Source: Streptomyces filipinensis (GTDB taxonomy: Bacteria; Actinomycetota; Actinomycetes; Streptomycetales; Streptomycetaceae). Taken from it: a DNA stretch of 64,000 nt. The stretch lies in assembly GCF_014649495.1 (NCBI RefSeq), contig NZ_BMTD01000029.1, positions 1 through 64,000 on the forward strand. Direction: 5' to 3'. Below are positions 42,682 to 51,334 of the stretch, in pieces. The notes beneath the pieces are model-generated. The model made no database searches, was not told the origin of the DNA, and saw only the letters and a list, made by a program, of their open reading frames with translations. How positions within the stretch are numbered: position 1 is the first letter of the stretch; the number at the start of each line of letters is the position of its first letter. A program made the position numbers and the translations under genes.

Positions 42682-43533
42682 TCATGACCGGTCGTTCCCC
42701 CGGGCCCTCGGCCCTGTCGCCGGGGACGGCGGAGCGGCGGAGCCTGCAGGCGCCTGTCGGCTGCGCAGGTGGTGTCGTTTGCGCCAGGCGATCACTGCGC
42801 CGGCGAGCGCCGGTGCGGCGATGGAGGCCATCGCGATCAGGAAGGCGGGGGACGTCGGCGCCGAGGCGCGGGCGCCGGCCACCGCGTAGGCGGCGGTGTT
42901 CGGGATCGACCCGAGCGCCGTGGCCAGCAGGAACGGCCACCAGCGCATCCGGGAGACGGCGGCGCAGTAGTTCGCCGCCCAGAACGGCACGCCCGGGAAG
43001 AGCCGGGCCGCCAGCATGGACCGGAATCCGTGCCGGCTCAGCTGTCCGTCGGCCGCCCTCAGCCAGCGGCCCCGCAGCAGCGGGCGCAGGGCGTCCTGCC
43101 CGAGCACCCGGCCCAGCCCGAACGCCACGCCCGCCCCGAGCACCGTGCCCGCCAGCGCCGTCGTCAGCCCCAGCTGTGAGCCGAACAACGCGCCCGCCGC
43201 CAGGTTGAGCAGGGGCCGGGGTACGAACGCCACGGTGCACAGCCCGTACGCCAGGGTGAACACCACGGCCGCCGCGAGCCCGCCGAGCTGCGGCGGCCAA
43301 CCGTGGGTCAGCAGCCGCTGCGGCTCGAAGACCAGCACGGCGGCACCGGCCCCCGCGAGGAGGGCGAACAGCAGCGACAGCCGGGCGTGCGGGGATCCCA
43401 GCGCGCGCCTGCAGCGAGCGACGGCTCCTGGGCGGGGGAGGGGTGGGGTGAGGACGGCCGCGGGGACGGCGAGCCCGGTGGCGGCGGCCCGGGGTGAGGC
43501 CGTGGCGGTGCCAGAGCGGTTGGCATCGAGCAT
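42682..43533 (-). CDS. TVP38/TMEM64 (DedA-like, SNARE-associated) membrane protein
   Basis: A 283-residue membrane protein with about six helices. The VTT/DedA core is seen in LAYGLCTVAFVPRPLLNLAA, GALFGSQLGLTTALAGTVLG and the signature RLFPGVPFWAANYCAAVSRM, followed by FLLATALGSIPNTAAYAVAG. Family members are thought to act as lipid scramblases or transport related to envelope homeostasis. N- and C-terminal tails are polar and Pro/Arg-rich. It is convergent with the thiolase, 39 bases apart, and followed by zinc dehydrogenase on the same strand but not an operon. Substrate unknown. Confidence 0.85.
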   Translation of the reverse strand: MLDANRSGTATASPRAAATGLAVPAAVLTPPLPRPGAVARCRRALGSPHARLSLLFALLAGAGAAVLVFEPQRLLTHGWPPQLGGLAAAVVFTLAYGLCTVAFVPRPLLNLAAGALFGSQLGLTTALAGTVLGAGVAFGLGRVLGQDALRPLLRGRWLRAADGQLSRHGFRSMLAARLFPGVPFWAANYCAAVSRMRWWPFLLATALGSIPNTAAYAVAGARASAPTSPAFLIAMASIAAPALAGAVIAWRKRHHLRSRQAPAGSAAPPSPATGPRARGNDRS

Positions 43534-43637
43534 CCGGCGACCCTAACCGACACGATGTGTGATCGCCGTCAAGGAAGTCCCGTCTTCGCCACGAAGCGGT
43601 CCGGGCGCTCCTGGCGCCCGGACCCGTGACCCGTGGT

Positions 43638-44789
43638 TCACGCGGCGAGCGCGTGACCGGGGTGGAGCACCACCTTGGTGTAGCCCTCGATCCGCTTGTC
43701 GAACTTCTCGTACGCCTGCGGCGCCTGGTCCAGCGGCAGCTCGTGGGAGACCACGAAGCTGGGCTTGGCCCGCCCGGCGATGATCAGGTCGCGCAGCTGG
43801 CGGTTGTACCGCTTGACGTTGCACTGACCCGTGCCCATCTGCTGGCCCTTCTCGAACATCTTGCCGATGGAGACCAGCAGCTGGCCGTGCTTGGCGTGCT
43901 CGTCGGGACCGCCCGGGTCCGAGGGCACGTACAGCCCCGGTACGCCGAGCATGCCCGTCGGCCGTACCGTCATGACCAGCTCGTTGAGGACGATGGCCGG
44001 TTCCTCGTGGCTGGCGTCGTGCGCCTGGGCCTGGTAGCCGACGGCGTCGACGCCCTTGTCGGTTCCCTCGCCGCCGGTCTGTTCCTTGATCTGATCGGCC
44101 GGGTCGCCCTTGGTGAAGTCGATGGGGATGGCTCCGATCTCCTCCGCCTTGGCGAGCCGCTCGGGCACCCGGTCGACGGAGAAGACCTTCGCCGCACCGC
44201 GCACCAGTGCCGAGTAGGCGGCCATCAGCCCCACCGGTCCGGCACCGTAGACGGCCACGCTCTCGCCGGGGGAGACCTGGGCGAGTTCGCAACCGTGGTA
44301 GCCGGTCGGGAAGATGTCGGCGAGCAGCACGAAATCGGTCTCGAACTCCTCGCCCGGCGGCAGCTTCAGGCAGTTGAAGTCGGCGAACGGCACCCGCAGC
44401 AGCTCGGCCTGGCCGCCCTTGTACGGGCCCATCGCCACATAGCCGTACGCCCCGCCGGCGAATCCCGGGTTCACCGTCAGGCAGAAGCCGGTCTTCCCGG
44501 CGAGACAGTTCTTGCAGAAGCCGCAGGCGACGTTGAAGGGCATCACGACGCGGTCACCCTCGGACAGGGAGGTCACGCCGCTGCCGACCTCCTCGATGAT
44601 GCCGAGGTTCTCGTGTCCGAAGACGATGCCCGACTGGGCCGCCGTACGGCCCTCGTACATGTGCAGGTCCGAGCCGCATATGGCGGACGACGTGACCCGT
44701 ACGAGCACATCGTTGGGATGCTGGATCTGAGGGTCCTGGACGTCCTTCACCGCCACGCTGAAGGGCTCTTCGTAGACGACCGCTTTCAC
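43638..44789 (-). CDS. Zinc-dependent alcohol dehydrogenase, glutathione-independent formaldehyde dehydrogenase type
   Basis: A 383-residue medium-chain dehydrogenase. The catalytic zinc site Cys-Gly-Ser-Asp (AICGSDLHMYEG) and GHENLGIIEEVG are present; the structural zinc lobe is CGFCKNCLAGKTGFC with four Cys. The NAD Rossmann motif is VAVYGAGPVGLMAAYSALVR. The long insertion VNPGFAGGAYGYVAMGPYKG is typical of the glutathione-independent formaldehyde dehydrogenase subgroup of Pseudomonas type. A GTG at 44789 with GGAGG seven bases before it is the start. It may detoxify aldehydes. Substrate not proven. Confidence 0.92.
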   Translation of the reverse strand: MKAVVYEEPFSVAVKDVQDPQIQHPNDVLVRVTSSAICGSDLHMYEGRTAAQSGIVFGHENLGIIEEVGSGVTSLSEGDRVVMPFNVACGFCKNCLAGKTGFCLTVNPGFAGGAYGYVAMGPYKGGQAELLRVPFADFNCLKLPPGEEFETDFVLLADIFPTGYHGCELAQVSPGESVAVYGAGPVGLMAAYSALVRGAAKVFSVDRVPERLAKAEEIGAIPIDFTKGDPADQIKEQTGGEGTDKGVDAVGYQAQAHDASHEEPAIVLNELVMTVRPTGMLGVPGLYVPSDPGGPDEHAKHGQLLVSIGKMFEKGQQMGTGQCNVKRYNRQLRDLIIAGRAKPSFVVSHELPLDQAPQAYEKFDKRIEGYTKVVLHPGHALAA

Positions 44790-45018
44790 CTCTGTCACCT
44801 CCGCGTCGAGCGCTGGACGGCGGCGACGAGGAGGGGGCCGCTGCCGAGGAGGACGCACGCGCGGGACACACCCGGAAGGCGCGGGCCCTCGGACTGCGCC
44901 GTGGCCCCATGTGCCCGCTTCACCGCCGGTACTTCCAGGTAACGCCCGCTCGGCGGGGGGTGCAACCCCCGTCACCCCTGCCACCGGAGGCGCCACGCCA
45001 CGCTGTGCGACGCTGGAT

Positions 45019-45043
45019 GCGAACGCGTATTCGACAGTAGGGT
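45019..45043 (+). promoter_or_regulatory. SOS (LexA) box and -10 of the AlkD-like gene
   Basis: GCGAAC-GCGT-ATTCGA (45019-45034) matches the actinobacterial LexA box TCGAAC-N4-GTTCGA in 10 of 12 defined bases, and TAGGGT (45038-45043) is a -10 just downstream, eight bases before the ATG. LexA would block RNA polymerase here; the transcript would be nearly leaderless. Confidence 0.6.
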
Positions 45044-45050
45044 TCCTCCC

Positions 45051-45773
45051 ATGACCCTCACCGGTGCGGCCCCGCCGCGGGTCCCGCGCAGCGCACTCGC
45101 CGACACCGTGCTGGAGCGGCTGACGGCCGTGTTCACGGGCGCCGCCGACCCCGGGCGGGCCGCCGCGATGCGGGCGTACATGAAGGACGTGGCGCCCTTC
45201 CTCGGCATTCCCACCCCGGCGCGCCGCACTCTCTCCCGTGGCGTCCTCGCCGGCACGCCCCGGCCCGCCGAGGCCGACTGCACCGCGCTCGCGCTGCGCT
45301 GCTGGGCCCTGCCTGAGCGTGAGTACCACTACTTCGCCGTGGACTACCTGCGCCGGCACGCGGCGCGGTGCACCTCCGGCTTCCTTCCGGTGGCCCGCCA
45401 TCTCGTCACGACCGTCCCCTGGTGGGACACCGTCGATCTGCTCGCCGCACACGTCGTCGGAAGGCTGGTCGCCGCCGACCCGGCGCTCACCGCCGCCATG
45501 GACGCCTGGATCACCGACGACAGCCTGTGGGTGGCCCGCACCGCCCTGCTCCACCAGCTGCCCTACAAGGAACGCACCGACAGCGAACGGCTGTTCACCT
45601 ACTGCCTGCTGCAGTCCGGACACCCCGACTTCTTCATCCGCAAGGCCATCGGCTGGGCGCTGCGCGAGTACGCCAAGACCGACCCGGAGGCCGTACGGGC
45701 CTTCCTGACGCGGGAGCGGGGCCGGTTCGCGCCGCTGACCGTGCGGGAGGCGCTGAAGAACATCGGGGCCTGA
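45051..45773 (+). CDS. DNA alkylation repair protein (AlkD-like)
   Basis: A 240-residue all-helical HEAT-repeat protein of the AlkC/AlkD group of DNA glycosylases that release alkylated bases. Recurrent helices include AAAMRAYMKDVAPFLGIPTP, the conserved CWALPEREYHYFAVDYLRRH, the catalytic-region TVPWWDTVDLLAAHVVGRLV, and HPDFFIRKAIGWALREYAKT with the Trp-Arg-x6 pattern. The Trp and Asp of 'WWDTVD' are the presumed catalytic residues. An SOS-like box precedes it. The next gene is a second EF-Tu with its own leader. Confidence 0.9.
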   Translation: MTLTGAAPPRVPRSALADTVLERLTAVFTGAADPGRAAAMRAYMKDVAPFLGIPTPARRTLSRGVLAGTPRPAEADCTALALRCWALPEREYHYFAVDYLRRHAARCTSGFLPVARHLVTTVPWWDTVDLLAAHVVGRLVAADPALTAAMDAWITDDSLWVARTALLHQLPYKERTDSERLFTYCLLQSGHPDFFIRKAIGWALREYAKTDPEAVRAFLTRERGRFAPLTVREALKNIGA

Positions 45774-46078
45774 ACCCGCCCGGGACGGCCCGGCGGGCGG
45801 GGCCGCCGGCCGAACCGCGCACCGGGGAAAAACCATTCGACTCCGGACACCCCGTCGACGATGATCGACGGCATGTTCCGGTACGCCTTCCTCCTCGCAG
45901 CATCCGCCGTCGCGGATGCGCCGAAGGCTGCCGTCCCGCTCCTCGTGGCCGCTGGCGACGGCGCCCGAAGCTGACCCTCTCCGGAACGTCCGGCGGACCC
46001 CGCAGGGGGAGGGTCGGTCGGCCAGTCCCTCGGGGTCCCGCATTCCCGTACGACGAGCAGAGGCTTCGAGGTACAGCC
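45774..46078. other. 305-base spacer in front of the second EF-Tu gene
   Basis: Contains GGGGAAAAACC, a rare A-run here, and a hairpin CGTCGA-CGATGA-TCGACG at 45853-45870. A 37-codon ATG frame (45861-45974) lacks a good ribosome site. The leader probably holds the tuf promoter; no known riboswitch was seen. GAGG lies before the ATG at 46079. Confidence 0.4.
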
Positions 46079-47260
46079 ATGTCCAAAACGGCCTACGTGC
46101 GCACCAAGCCGCACCTGAACATCGGCACCATGGGTCACGTCGACCACGGCAAGACCACCCTGACCGCCGCCATCACCAAGGTCCTCGCCGCGCGCGGCAC
46201 CGGCGGCGGCACCCGGTACGTTCCGTTCGACCGCATCGACCGGGCCCCGGAGGAGGCCGCCCGCGGCATCACCATCAACATCGCACACGTCGAGTACGAG
46301 ACCGACACCCGGCACTACGCCCACGTGGACATGCCCGGTCACGCCGACTACGTCAAGAACATGGTCACCGGCGCGGCGCAGCTCGACGGGGCGATCCTCG
46401 TCGTCTCCGCGCTCGACGGGATCATGCCGCAGACCGCCGAACACGTGCTGCTCGCCCGGCAGGTGGGCGTCGACCACATCGTCGTGGCGCTCAACAAGGC
46501 AGACGGCACGGACGACGCGGAACTCATCGACCTCGTCGAGCTGGAGGTCCGCGACCTGCTCACCGCCCAGGGCTACGCCGGCGACTCGGTCCCGGTGGTA
46601 CGGGTCTCGGGCCTCAGGGCGCTGGAGGGCGACCCGCGCTGGACGGCGTCGATCGAGGCGCTGCTCGACGCGGTGGACACGTACGTGCCCATGCCGGAGC
46701 GGTATCTGGACGCGCCGTTCCTGCTGCCGGTGGAGAACGTCCTCACCATCACCGGGCGGGGCACGGTCGTCACGGGCGCGGTGGAGCGGGGGACGCTCCG
46801 CCTGGGGGACCGGGTGTCCGTGCTCGGCGCCGACGTGGAGAGCGTGGTCACCGGTCTGGAGACCTTCGGCAAACCGATGGAGGAGGCTCAGGCCGGGGAC
46901 AACGTGGCGGTGCTGCTGCGGGGTGTGCCGCGGGACGCGGTCCGGCGGGGGCATGTCGTGGCGGCGCCGGGGAGCGTGGTGCCGGCCCGGAGGTTCTCGG
47001 CGCGGGTGTATCTGCTGTCGGGGCGTGAGGGGGGCCGTACGACGCCGGTCGCGAGCGGGTACCGGCCGCAGTTCTACATCCGTACGGCGGATGTGGTGGG
47101 CGATGTCGACCTGGGGGCGGCCGGGTTCGCCCGGCCGGGGGACACGGTGGAGATGACCGTCGAACTGGGACGGGAGATCCCCTTGGAGCCGGGGCTCGGG
47201 TTCGCCATCCGTGAGGGCGGACGGACCGTCGGTGCGGGGACCGTGTCCGCGGTGGGGTGA
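46079..47260 (+). CDS. tuf3: Elongation factor Tu, divergent second copy
   Basis: A 393-residue EF-Tu with all G motifs: GHVDHGKTTLTAAITK (P-loop), RGITINIAHVEYET (switch I Thr), DMPGHADYVKNMVTGAAQLD (switch II with the catalytic His), NKAD and a SGLRAL in place of the usual SAL. Domain 2 and 3 follow normally. It differs from the main EF-Tu in many positions, e.g. APEEAARGITI, matching the EF-Tu3 class found in several Streptomyces, a reserve translation factor reported to be induced under stringent or stress conditions. Some such copies give resistance to EF-Tu antibiotics. It stands alone, not with the str operon. Confidence 0.92.
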   Translation: MSKTAYVRTKPHLNIGTMGHVDHGKTTLTAAITKVLAARGTGGGTRYVPFDRIDRAPEEAARGITINIAHVEYETDTRHYAHVDMPGHADYVKNMVTGAAQLDGAILVVSALDGIMPQTAEHVLLARQVGVDHIVVALNKADGTDDAELIDLVELEVRDLLTAQGYAGDSVPVVRVSGLRALEGDPRWTASIEALLDAVDTYVPMPERYLDAPFLLPVENVLTITGRGTVVTGAVERGTLRLGDRVSVLGADVESVVTGLETFGKPMEEAQAGDNVAVLLRGVPRDAVRRGHVVAAPGSVVPARRFSARVYLLSGREGGRTTPVASGYRPQFYIRTADVVGDVDLGAAGFARPGDTVEMTVELGREIPLEPGLGFAIREGGRTVGAGTVSAVG

Positions 47261-47295
47261 GGCCGGGGCGCGCGCGGGGGACAGCGGGGCCGTCG

Positions 47296-47321
47296 CGGCC
47301 GGTCGCGCCGTTCCCCGCGCC
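47296..47321. repeat. Short copy of the dispersed intergenic repeat
   Basis: CGGCCGGTCGCGCCGTTCCC then CGCGCC shares the core GTTCCCCGCGCC with the element at 40837-40872. It follows the tuf3 stop. Confidence 0.45.
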
Positions 47322-47356
47322 TTCGGAGGGGCGCTGCCACCGGGCACAATGGGGAG

Positions 47357-48202
47357 GTGAGCGAACCCATACCCCACACCCGCCGCACGGACCACGGCAC
47401 CGCCAAACTGATGCCCGACGTCGACCGCGAGCGGGCCTGGCTGCTGACGGTCGACGGGGCACCGCAGTCGTACGTGGACCTGGACGAGCCGACGCATCTG
47501 GAGTTCGAGTACGCACGCCGGATCGGTTACGTCCTGGACACCGTCGGCGAAGCGGGACGGCCGCTGGATGTGCTGCACCTCGGCGGAGGGGCGCTCACCC
47601 TGCCGCGCTATGTCGCGGCCACCCGGCCGGGCTCGCGGCAGGAGGTCGTCGAGGCCGACCGGGGGCTGCTGGAGCTGGTCGCCGAGCATCTGCCGCTGCC
47701 GGCGGGCTCGGGCGTCGCGCTGCACGCGGCCGACGCCCGGGCCTGGCTGGAGACGGCCCCGGACGATCATGCCGATGTGCTCGTCGCCGACGTGTACGGC
47801 GGGTCCCGGGTGCCGGCGCACCTGACCACGCTCGCCTACGCCCGTGAGGCCGAACGGGTGCTGCGTCCCGGCGGGGTCTATCTGGCCAACCTCGCCGACG
47901 CGACGCCGTTCGGGTTCCTGCGCTCCCAACTGGCCACCTTCGCGGCCGTCTTCGAGGAGCTGGCCCTGATCGCCGAGCCCGCCGTGCTGCGCGGGCGGCG
48001 GTTCGGGAACGCGGTGCTCGTGGCCGCGCACCGCCCCCTCGACACCGCCGCCGTGGCCCGTCGTGCCGCGGCGGACGCCTTTCCGGCCCGGGTCGAACAC
48101 GGGGCGGCGGTACGGGAGTTCACCGGCTCCGCGCGGGCGGTCGAGGACGCCGACGCGGTGCCGTCACCCCAGCCGCCCGACGGGGCGTTCGGCATCGGCT
48201 GA
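47357..48202 (+). CDS. Spermidine synthase-like SAM-dependent transferase
   Basis: A 281-residue protein of the spermidine-synthase fold with the SAM/decarboxy-SAM site LDVLHLGGGALTLPRYVAAT, then EVVEADRGLLELVAEHLPLP, and DDHADVLVADVYGGSRVPAH in which the usual Asp-Ala-Phe of the catalytic loop is Asp-Val-Tyr. N-terminal beta hairpin QSYVDLDEPTHLEFEYARRI is normal. Streptomyces have several such proteins whose substrates are unknown. The C-terminal 70 residues are an extension with TGSARAVEDADAVPSP. GGGGAGGTG spans the GTG start. Function not settled. Confidence 0.85.
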   Translation: MSEPIPHTRRTDHGTAKLMPDVDRERAWLLTVDGAPQSYVDLDEPTHLEFEYARRIGYVLDTVGEAGRPLDVLHLGGGALTLPRYVAATRPGSRQEVVEADRGLLELVAEHLPLPAGSGVALHAADARAWLETAPDDHADVLVADVYGGSRVPAHLTTLAYAREAERVLRPGGVYLANLADATPFGFLRSQLATFAAVFEELALIAEPAVLRGRRFGNAVLVAAHRPLDTAAVARRAAADAFPARVEHGAAVREFTGSARAVEDADAVPSPQPPDGAFGIG

Positions 48203-48282
48203 CCGGCGTCACCCGAATCGCGGCTCCCCCAGTCGGCTGCGCTCGGGGCGAATTCGATCGTGAGGGCGTGCATGGTGAGTCC

Positions 48283-48564
48283 ATGAACACTGCACAGGTG
48301 AACCCCGCCAAGTACCCCCGACTCCTTTCCCGCATGCCGCGAATATGCGCGGTGAGTGCCGTCAGCGCCGCCCTGGGCATGACCTGGCTGGCGGGCACGG
48401 CGAACGCGGCATCGGCCGCGACCCCCGCCCCGCACGCGGCCGCCCAGACCACGGGCGTGACACCGGCCCCGGCCCACGGCCACCGCGCACCCGAAGCCCA
48501 GCGTGGTGGCGGCGACTACGGCGATGACGACTGCGAAGGTCTCATCGTGCTCCTCTGCAACTGA
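48283..48564 (+). CDS. Small secreted peptide with acidic Cys-containing C-terminus
   Basis: A 93-residue exported protein. The signal peptide includes an Arg-containing n-region (YPRLLSRMPRICAVSAVSAA) and ends at AGTANAASA. The mature part of about 55 residues is Ala/Pro/His-rich and ends GGGDYGDDDCEGLIVLLCN, a short acidic hook with two Cys (C-x7-C) and a hydrophobic LIVLL. It may anchor or disulfide-bond at the surface. The next gene, 124 bases on, encodes a secreted galactose oxidase; co-secretion is possible. Family not recognised. Confidence 0.72.
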   Translation: MNTAQVNPAKYPRLLSRMPRICAVSAVSAALGMTWLAGTANAASAATPAPHAAAQTTGVTPAPAHGHRAPEAQRGGGDYGDDDCEGLIVLLCN

Positions 48565-48688
48565 CGGACGACCCACCGCCATTCGGACCGCGTCCCGCCC
48601 CGCCGAGGCACCGACGGGGCGGGACGCCCCGCTTCTTCCCCCGGGTCCGCACCCGTGCGACCCGCATCCCACCGTTCGGAGAGGCGTC

Positions 48689-51256
48689 ATGACAGGTGCG
48701 CCAGGCAGGATACGAGGGGTCGCGTCGCGCGCCACCGGCCTCGTGCTGCTGCTCTGCGCGGCGGCGACCCTCGCGCTGACACAGCCGGACTCCACCGCGG
48801 CGCACCACGCGACCGTCGGACGAGGCACGGACCCGCCACCCGGGGGGCACACGCCGATGCCCCCGGGAGTCCATGGCGAGGTCGTTCCCGAGTCGGCCAT
48901 GGCGCCCTCCGCCCCCACCCTGTCGCGGAAGGGCTGGACCGCCACCGCCGACGGCGAGGGGACCCAGGCGAGCCACGAGCAGGCCCAGAACGTGCTCGAC
49001 GGCGACTCCGGCACCCTGTGGCAGTCCACGTGGTCCGGTGCCGGACCACCGCGGCCGCACACCCTCACCATCGACATGCACCGCACCGACGTCGTCTCGG
49101 GCGTGGTCTACCAGCCGCGCCAGGACGGCAGCCCCGACGGCCGGATCGGCGAGTACGCCATCTCCCTGAGCGGCGACGGCAAGGGCTGGGACAAGCCCGT
49201 GGCCACGGGCACCCTGGCCGACGACGCGACCACCAAGACGCTGCGATTCGCCACCGCCCGCGCCCGCTATGTGCGGCTGACCGTCAGCTCCGAGGCCGGC
49301 GGGCGCGGACCGTGGGCCTCGGCTGCCGAGATCAACCTGCTCGGGGACCCGGGCGGACCGGCGTCCGGTGCCGACCTGCCGCGCGACGGGTGGACCGCCA
49401 CCGCCGACAGCGAGGAGACCCAGGCGGGGGGCTACCGCGCCCAGAACGCGCTGGACGGCGACCCCCGCACCCTGTGGCACACGCGGTTCTCGGGTGACGC
49501 CCCGTCGCTGCCGCACAGCATCACCATCGACATGCACCGCACGGCGGTCGTCTCAGGTCTCACCTACGAGCCGCGTCCGGACGGCCCCAACGGCCGGACG
49601 GGCCAGTTCTCGATCACCACCAGTGTGAACGGCACCACCTTCGGGGAGCCCGTGGCGACCGGGTCCTGGAAGGACGACGACACCGCCAAGGGCGCCACGT
49701 TCAGCCAGCCCGTCACCGCCCGCTACGTGCGTCTGACCGCCCTCACCGAGGCCGGCGGGCGCGGACCGTGGACCTCGGCGGCGGAAGTGCGCCTGAGCGG
49801 CCCCGCCGACCCCTCCGTCAACGGCAGCTGGAGCCCCGTGATCGGTTTCCCGCTGGTGCCGGTGGCCACCGCCGTACTGCCCAACAACAAACTCCTGGCC
49901 TGGTCCGCCTACGCCCCCGACCGTTTCGGCGGAAGCAACGGCTACACCCAGACCGCCCTCATGGACCTGACCACCGGCAAGATCACTCAGCGCCGCGTGG
50001 ACAACACCAAACACGACATGTTCTGTCCGGGCATCGCCCTCCTCGCCGACGGCCGGGTGCTGGTGACCGGGGGCAGCGACGCCTCGCGCGCCAGCATCTA
50101 CGACCCCGTCGCCGACAAGTGGACCTCCACCGGCGACATGAACATCGCGCGCGGCTACCAGGCGATGACCCTGCTGCCGGGCGGTGACGCGTTCGTCATC
50201 GGGGGTTCCTGGCAGCAGGGCAACGCCCCGGACAAGGGGGGCGAGGTCTGGTCGGCCGCCACGGGCACCTGGCGCAGACTGCCCGGCGTGCCGGTCACCC
50301 CCATCCTGACCGCCGATCCGGCGGGCCCCTACCGCGCGGACAACCACGCATGGCTGTACGCCACGTCCCAGGGACGCGTCCTGCAGCTCGGCCCCAGCAA
50401 GCAGCTCAACTGGATATCCACCGACGGCGACGGCAGCATCACCTCGGCCGGTACCCGTGCCGACAGCCTCGACGCGATGAACGGTGACGCCGTCGCCTAC
50501 GACGTGGGCAAGCTCCTCACCCTGGGCGGCGCCACGGCGTACGAGAACGTGACGGCCACCAACCGCGCCTACACCGTCGACGTGACCGGCCGCGACGGCA
50601 GGCCCGTCAGCGCCCGCACCGGCGACATGTCCTACGCCCGCTCCTTCGCCAACGGTGTCGTGCTGCCCGACGGAAAGGTCGCGGTCTTCGGCGGGCAGTC
50701 CTATGCCAAGCCCTTCAGCGACGAGCACTCGGCCCTGACCCCCGAGATCTGGGATCCCGCGACCGGCCGCTTCACGCCCATGGCGTCCATGGCCGTCCCG
50801 CGCAACTACCACAGCGTCGCCAACCTGCTGCCCGACGGACGTGTCTTCACCGGAGGCGGTGGCCTGTGCGGCGACTGCCAGACCAACCACGAAGACGGGG
50901 CGATCTTCACCCCGCCCTCCCTCCTCAACCCCGACGGGACCGAAAAGCCCCGGCCCCGCTTCGTCGGTACCGTTCCCGCCCAGGTCGCGCCCGGGCAGCA
51001 GCTGACCGTGACGACCGACGTGCCCGTCGACACGTTCGCCCTGATCCGGGCCGGAGCCGCGACCCACGCCGTCGACAACGACCAGCGCCGCATACCGCTG
51101 ACACCCCGCAAGACCGGCGCCACCACGTACGATCTCGCCGTCCCGGCCGACTCCGGCGTGGTACTCCCCGGCACGTACATGCTCTTCGCGCTCGACCAGC
51201 ACGGCGTCCCCGGCAAGGCCGCGATCGTCACCGTCACCTCCGCCGCCACCCGCTGA
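48689..51256 (+). CDS. Secreted galactose oxidase-family copper radical oxidase with two CBM32-like domains
   Basis: An 855-residue extracellular enzyme. Signal peptide SRATGLVLLLCAAATLALTQ; a linker; two F5/8 type C (CBM32-like) carbohydrate-binding domains at about residues 85-225 and 231-372, clearly duplicated (both contain GWTATAD and TIDMHRT); then a seven-blade Kelch propeller with all copper/cofactor residues: Cys in DMFCPGIALLADG and Tyr in ARGYQAMTLLPGG for the Tyr-Cys bond, the Trp of GGSWQQG, the Tyr-His of VPRNYHSV and the His in AATHAVDNDQRRIPL. It would oxidise primary alcohols to aldehydes with release of hydrogen peroxide. Fungal enzymes have a single CBM32. Confidence 0.92.
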   Translation: MTGAPGRIRGVASRATGLVLLLCAAATLALTQPDSTAAHHATVGRGTDPPPGGHTPMPPGVHGEVVPESAMAPSAPTLSRKGWTATADGEGTQASHEQAQNVLDGDSGTLWQSTWSGAGPPRPHTLTIDMHRTDVVSGVVYQPRQDGSPDGRIGEYAISLSGDGKGWDKPVATGTLADDATTKTLRFATARARYVRLTVSSEAGGRGPWASAAEINLLGDPGGPASGADLPRDGWTATADSEETQAGGYRAQNALDGDPRTLWHTRFSGDAPSLPHSITIDMHRTAVVSGLTYEPRPDGPNGRTGQFSITTSVNGTTFGEPVATGSWKDDDTAKGATFSQPVTARYVRLTALTEAGGRGPWTSAAEVRLSGPADPSVNGSWSPVIGFPLVPVATAVLPNNKLLAWSAYAPDRFGGSNGYTQTALMDLTTGKITQRRVDNTKHDMFCPGIALLADGRVLVTGGSDASRASIYDPVADKWTSTGDMNIARGYQAMTLLPGGDAFVIGGSWQQGNAPDKGGEVWSAATGTWRRLPGVPVTPILTADPAGPYRADNHAWLYATSQGRVLQLGPSKQLNWISTDGDGSITSAGTRADSLDAMNGDAVAYDVGKLLTLGGATAYENVTATNRAYTVDVTGRDGRPVSARTGDMSYARSFANGVVLPDGKVAVFGGQSYAKPFSDEHSALTPEIWDPATGRFTPMASMAVPRNYHSVANLLPDGRVFTGGGGLCGDCQTNHEDGAIFTPPSLLNPDGTEKPRPRFVGTVPAQVAPGQQLTVTTDVPVDTFALIRAGAATHAVDNDQRRIPLTPRKTGATTYDLAVPADSGVVLPGTYMLFALDQHGVPGKAAIVTVTSAATR

Positions 51257-51286
51257 GGCCGATCGGGCACGCGTGGGCAGGGACGG

Positions 51287-51327
51287 TCGTGTGCCGGCCC
51301 GCCGTGTCGTGGCGGGGCGGCACACGA
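51287..51327. terminator. Bidirectional hairpin terminator
   Basis: TCGTGTGCCGGCCCGCC and GGCGGGGCGGCACACGA form a 17-base stem with one mismatch around GTGTCGT, between the convergent galactose oxidase and DUF8017-like genes. Confidence 0.8.
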
Positions 51328-51334
51328 CGACGGC

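Noticed and set aside
45861..45974. 37-codon ORF upstream of tuf3
   Set aside because: No ribosome site, overlaps a hairpin, and no known peptide pattern.
45599..48100. 833-codon minus-strand open frame
   Set aside because: Antisense of tuf3 and its neighbours.
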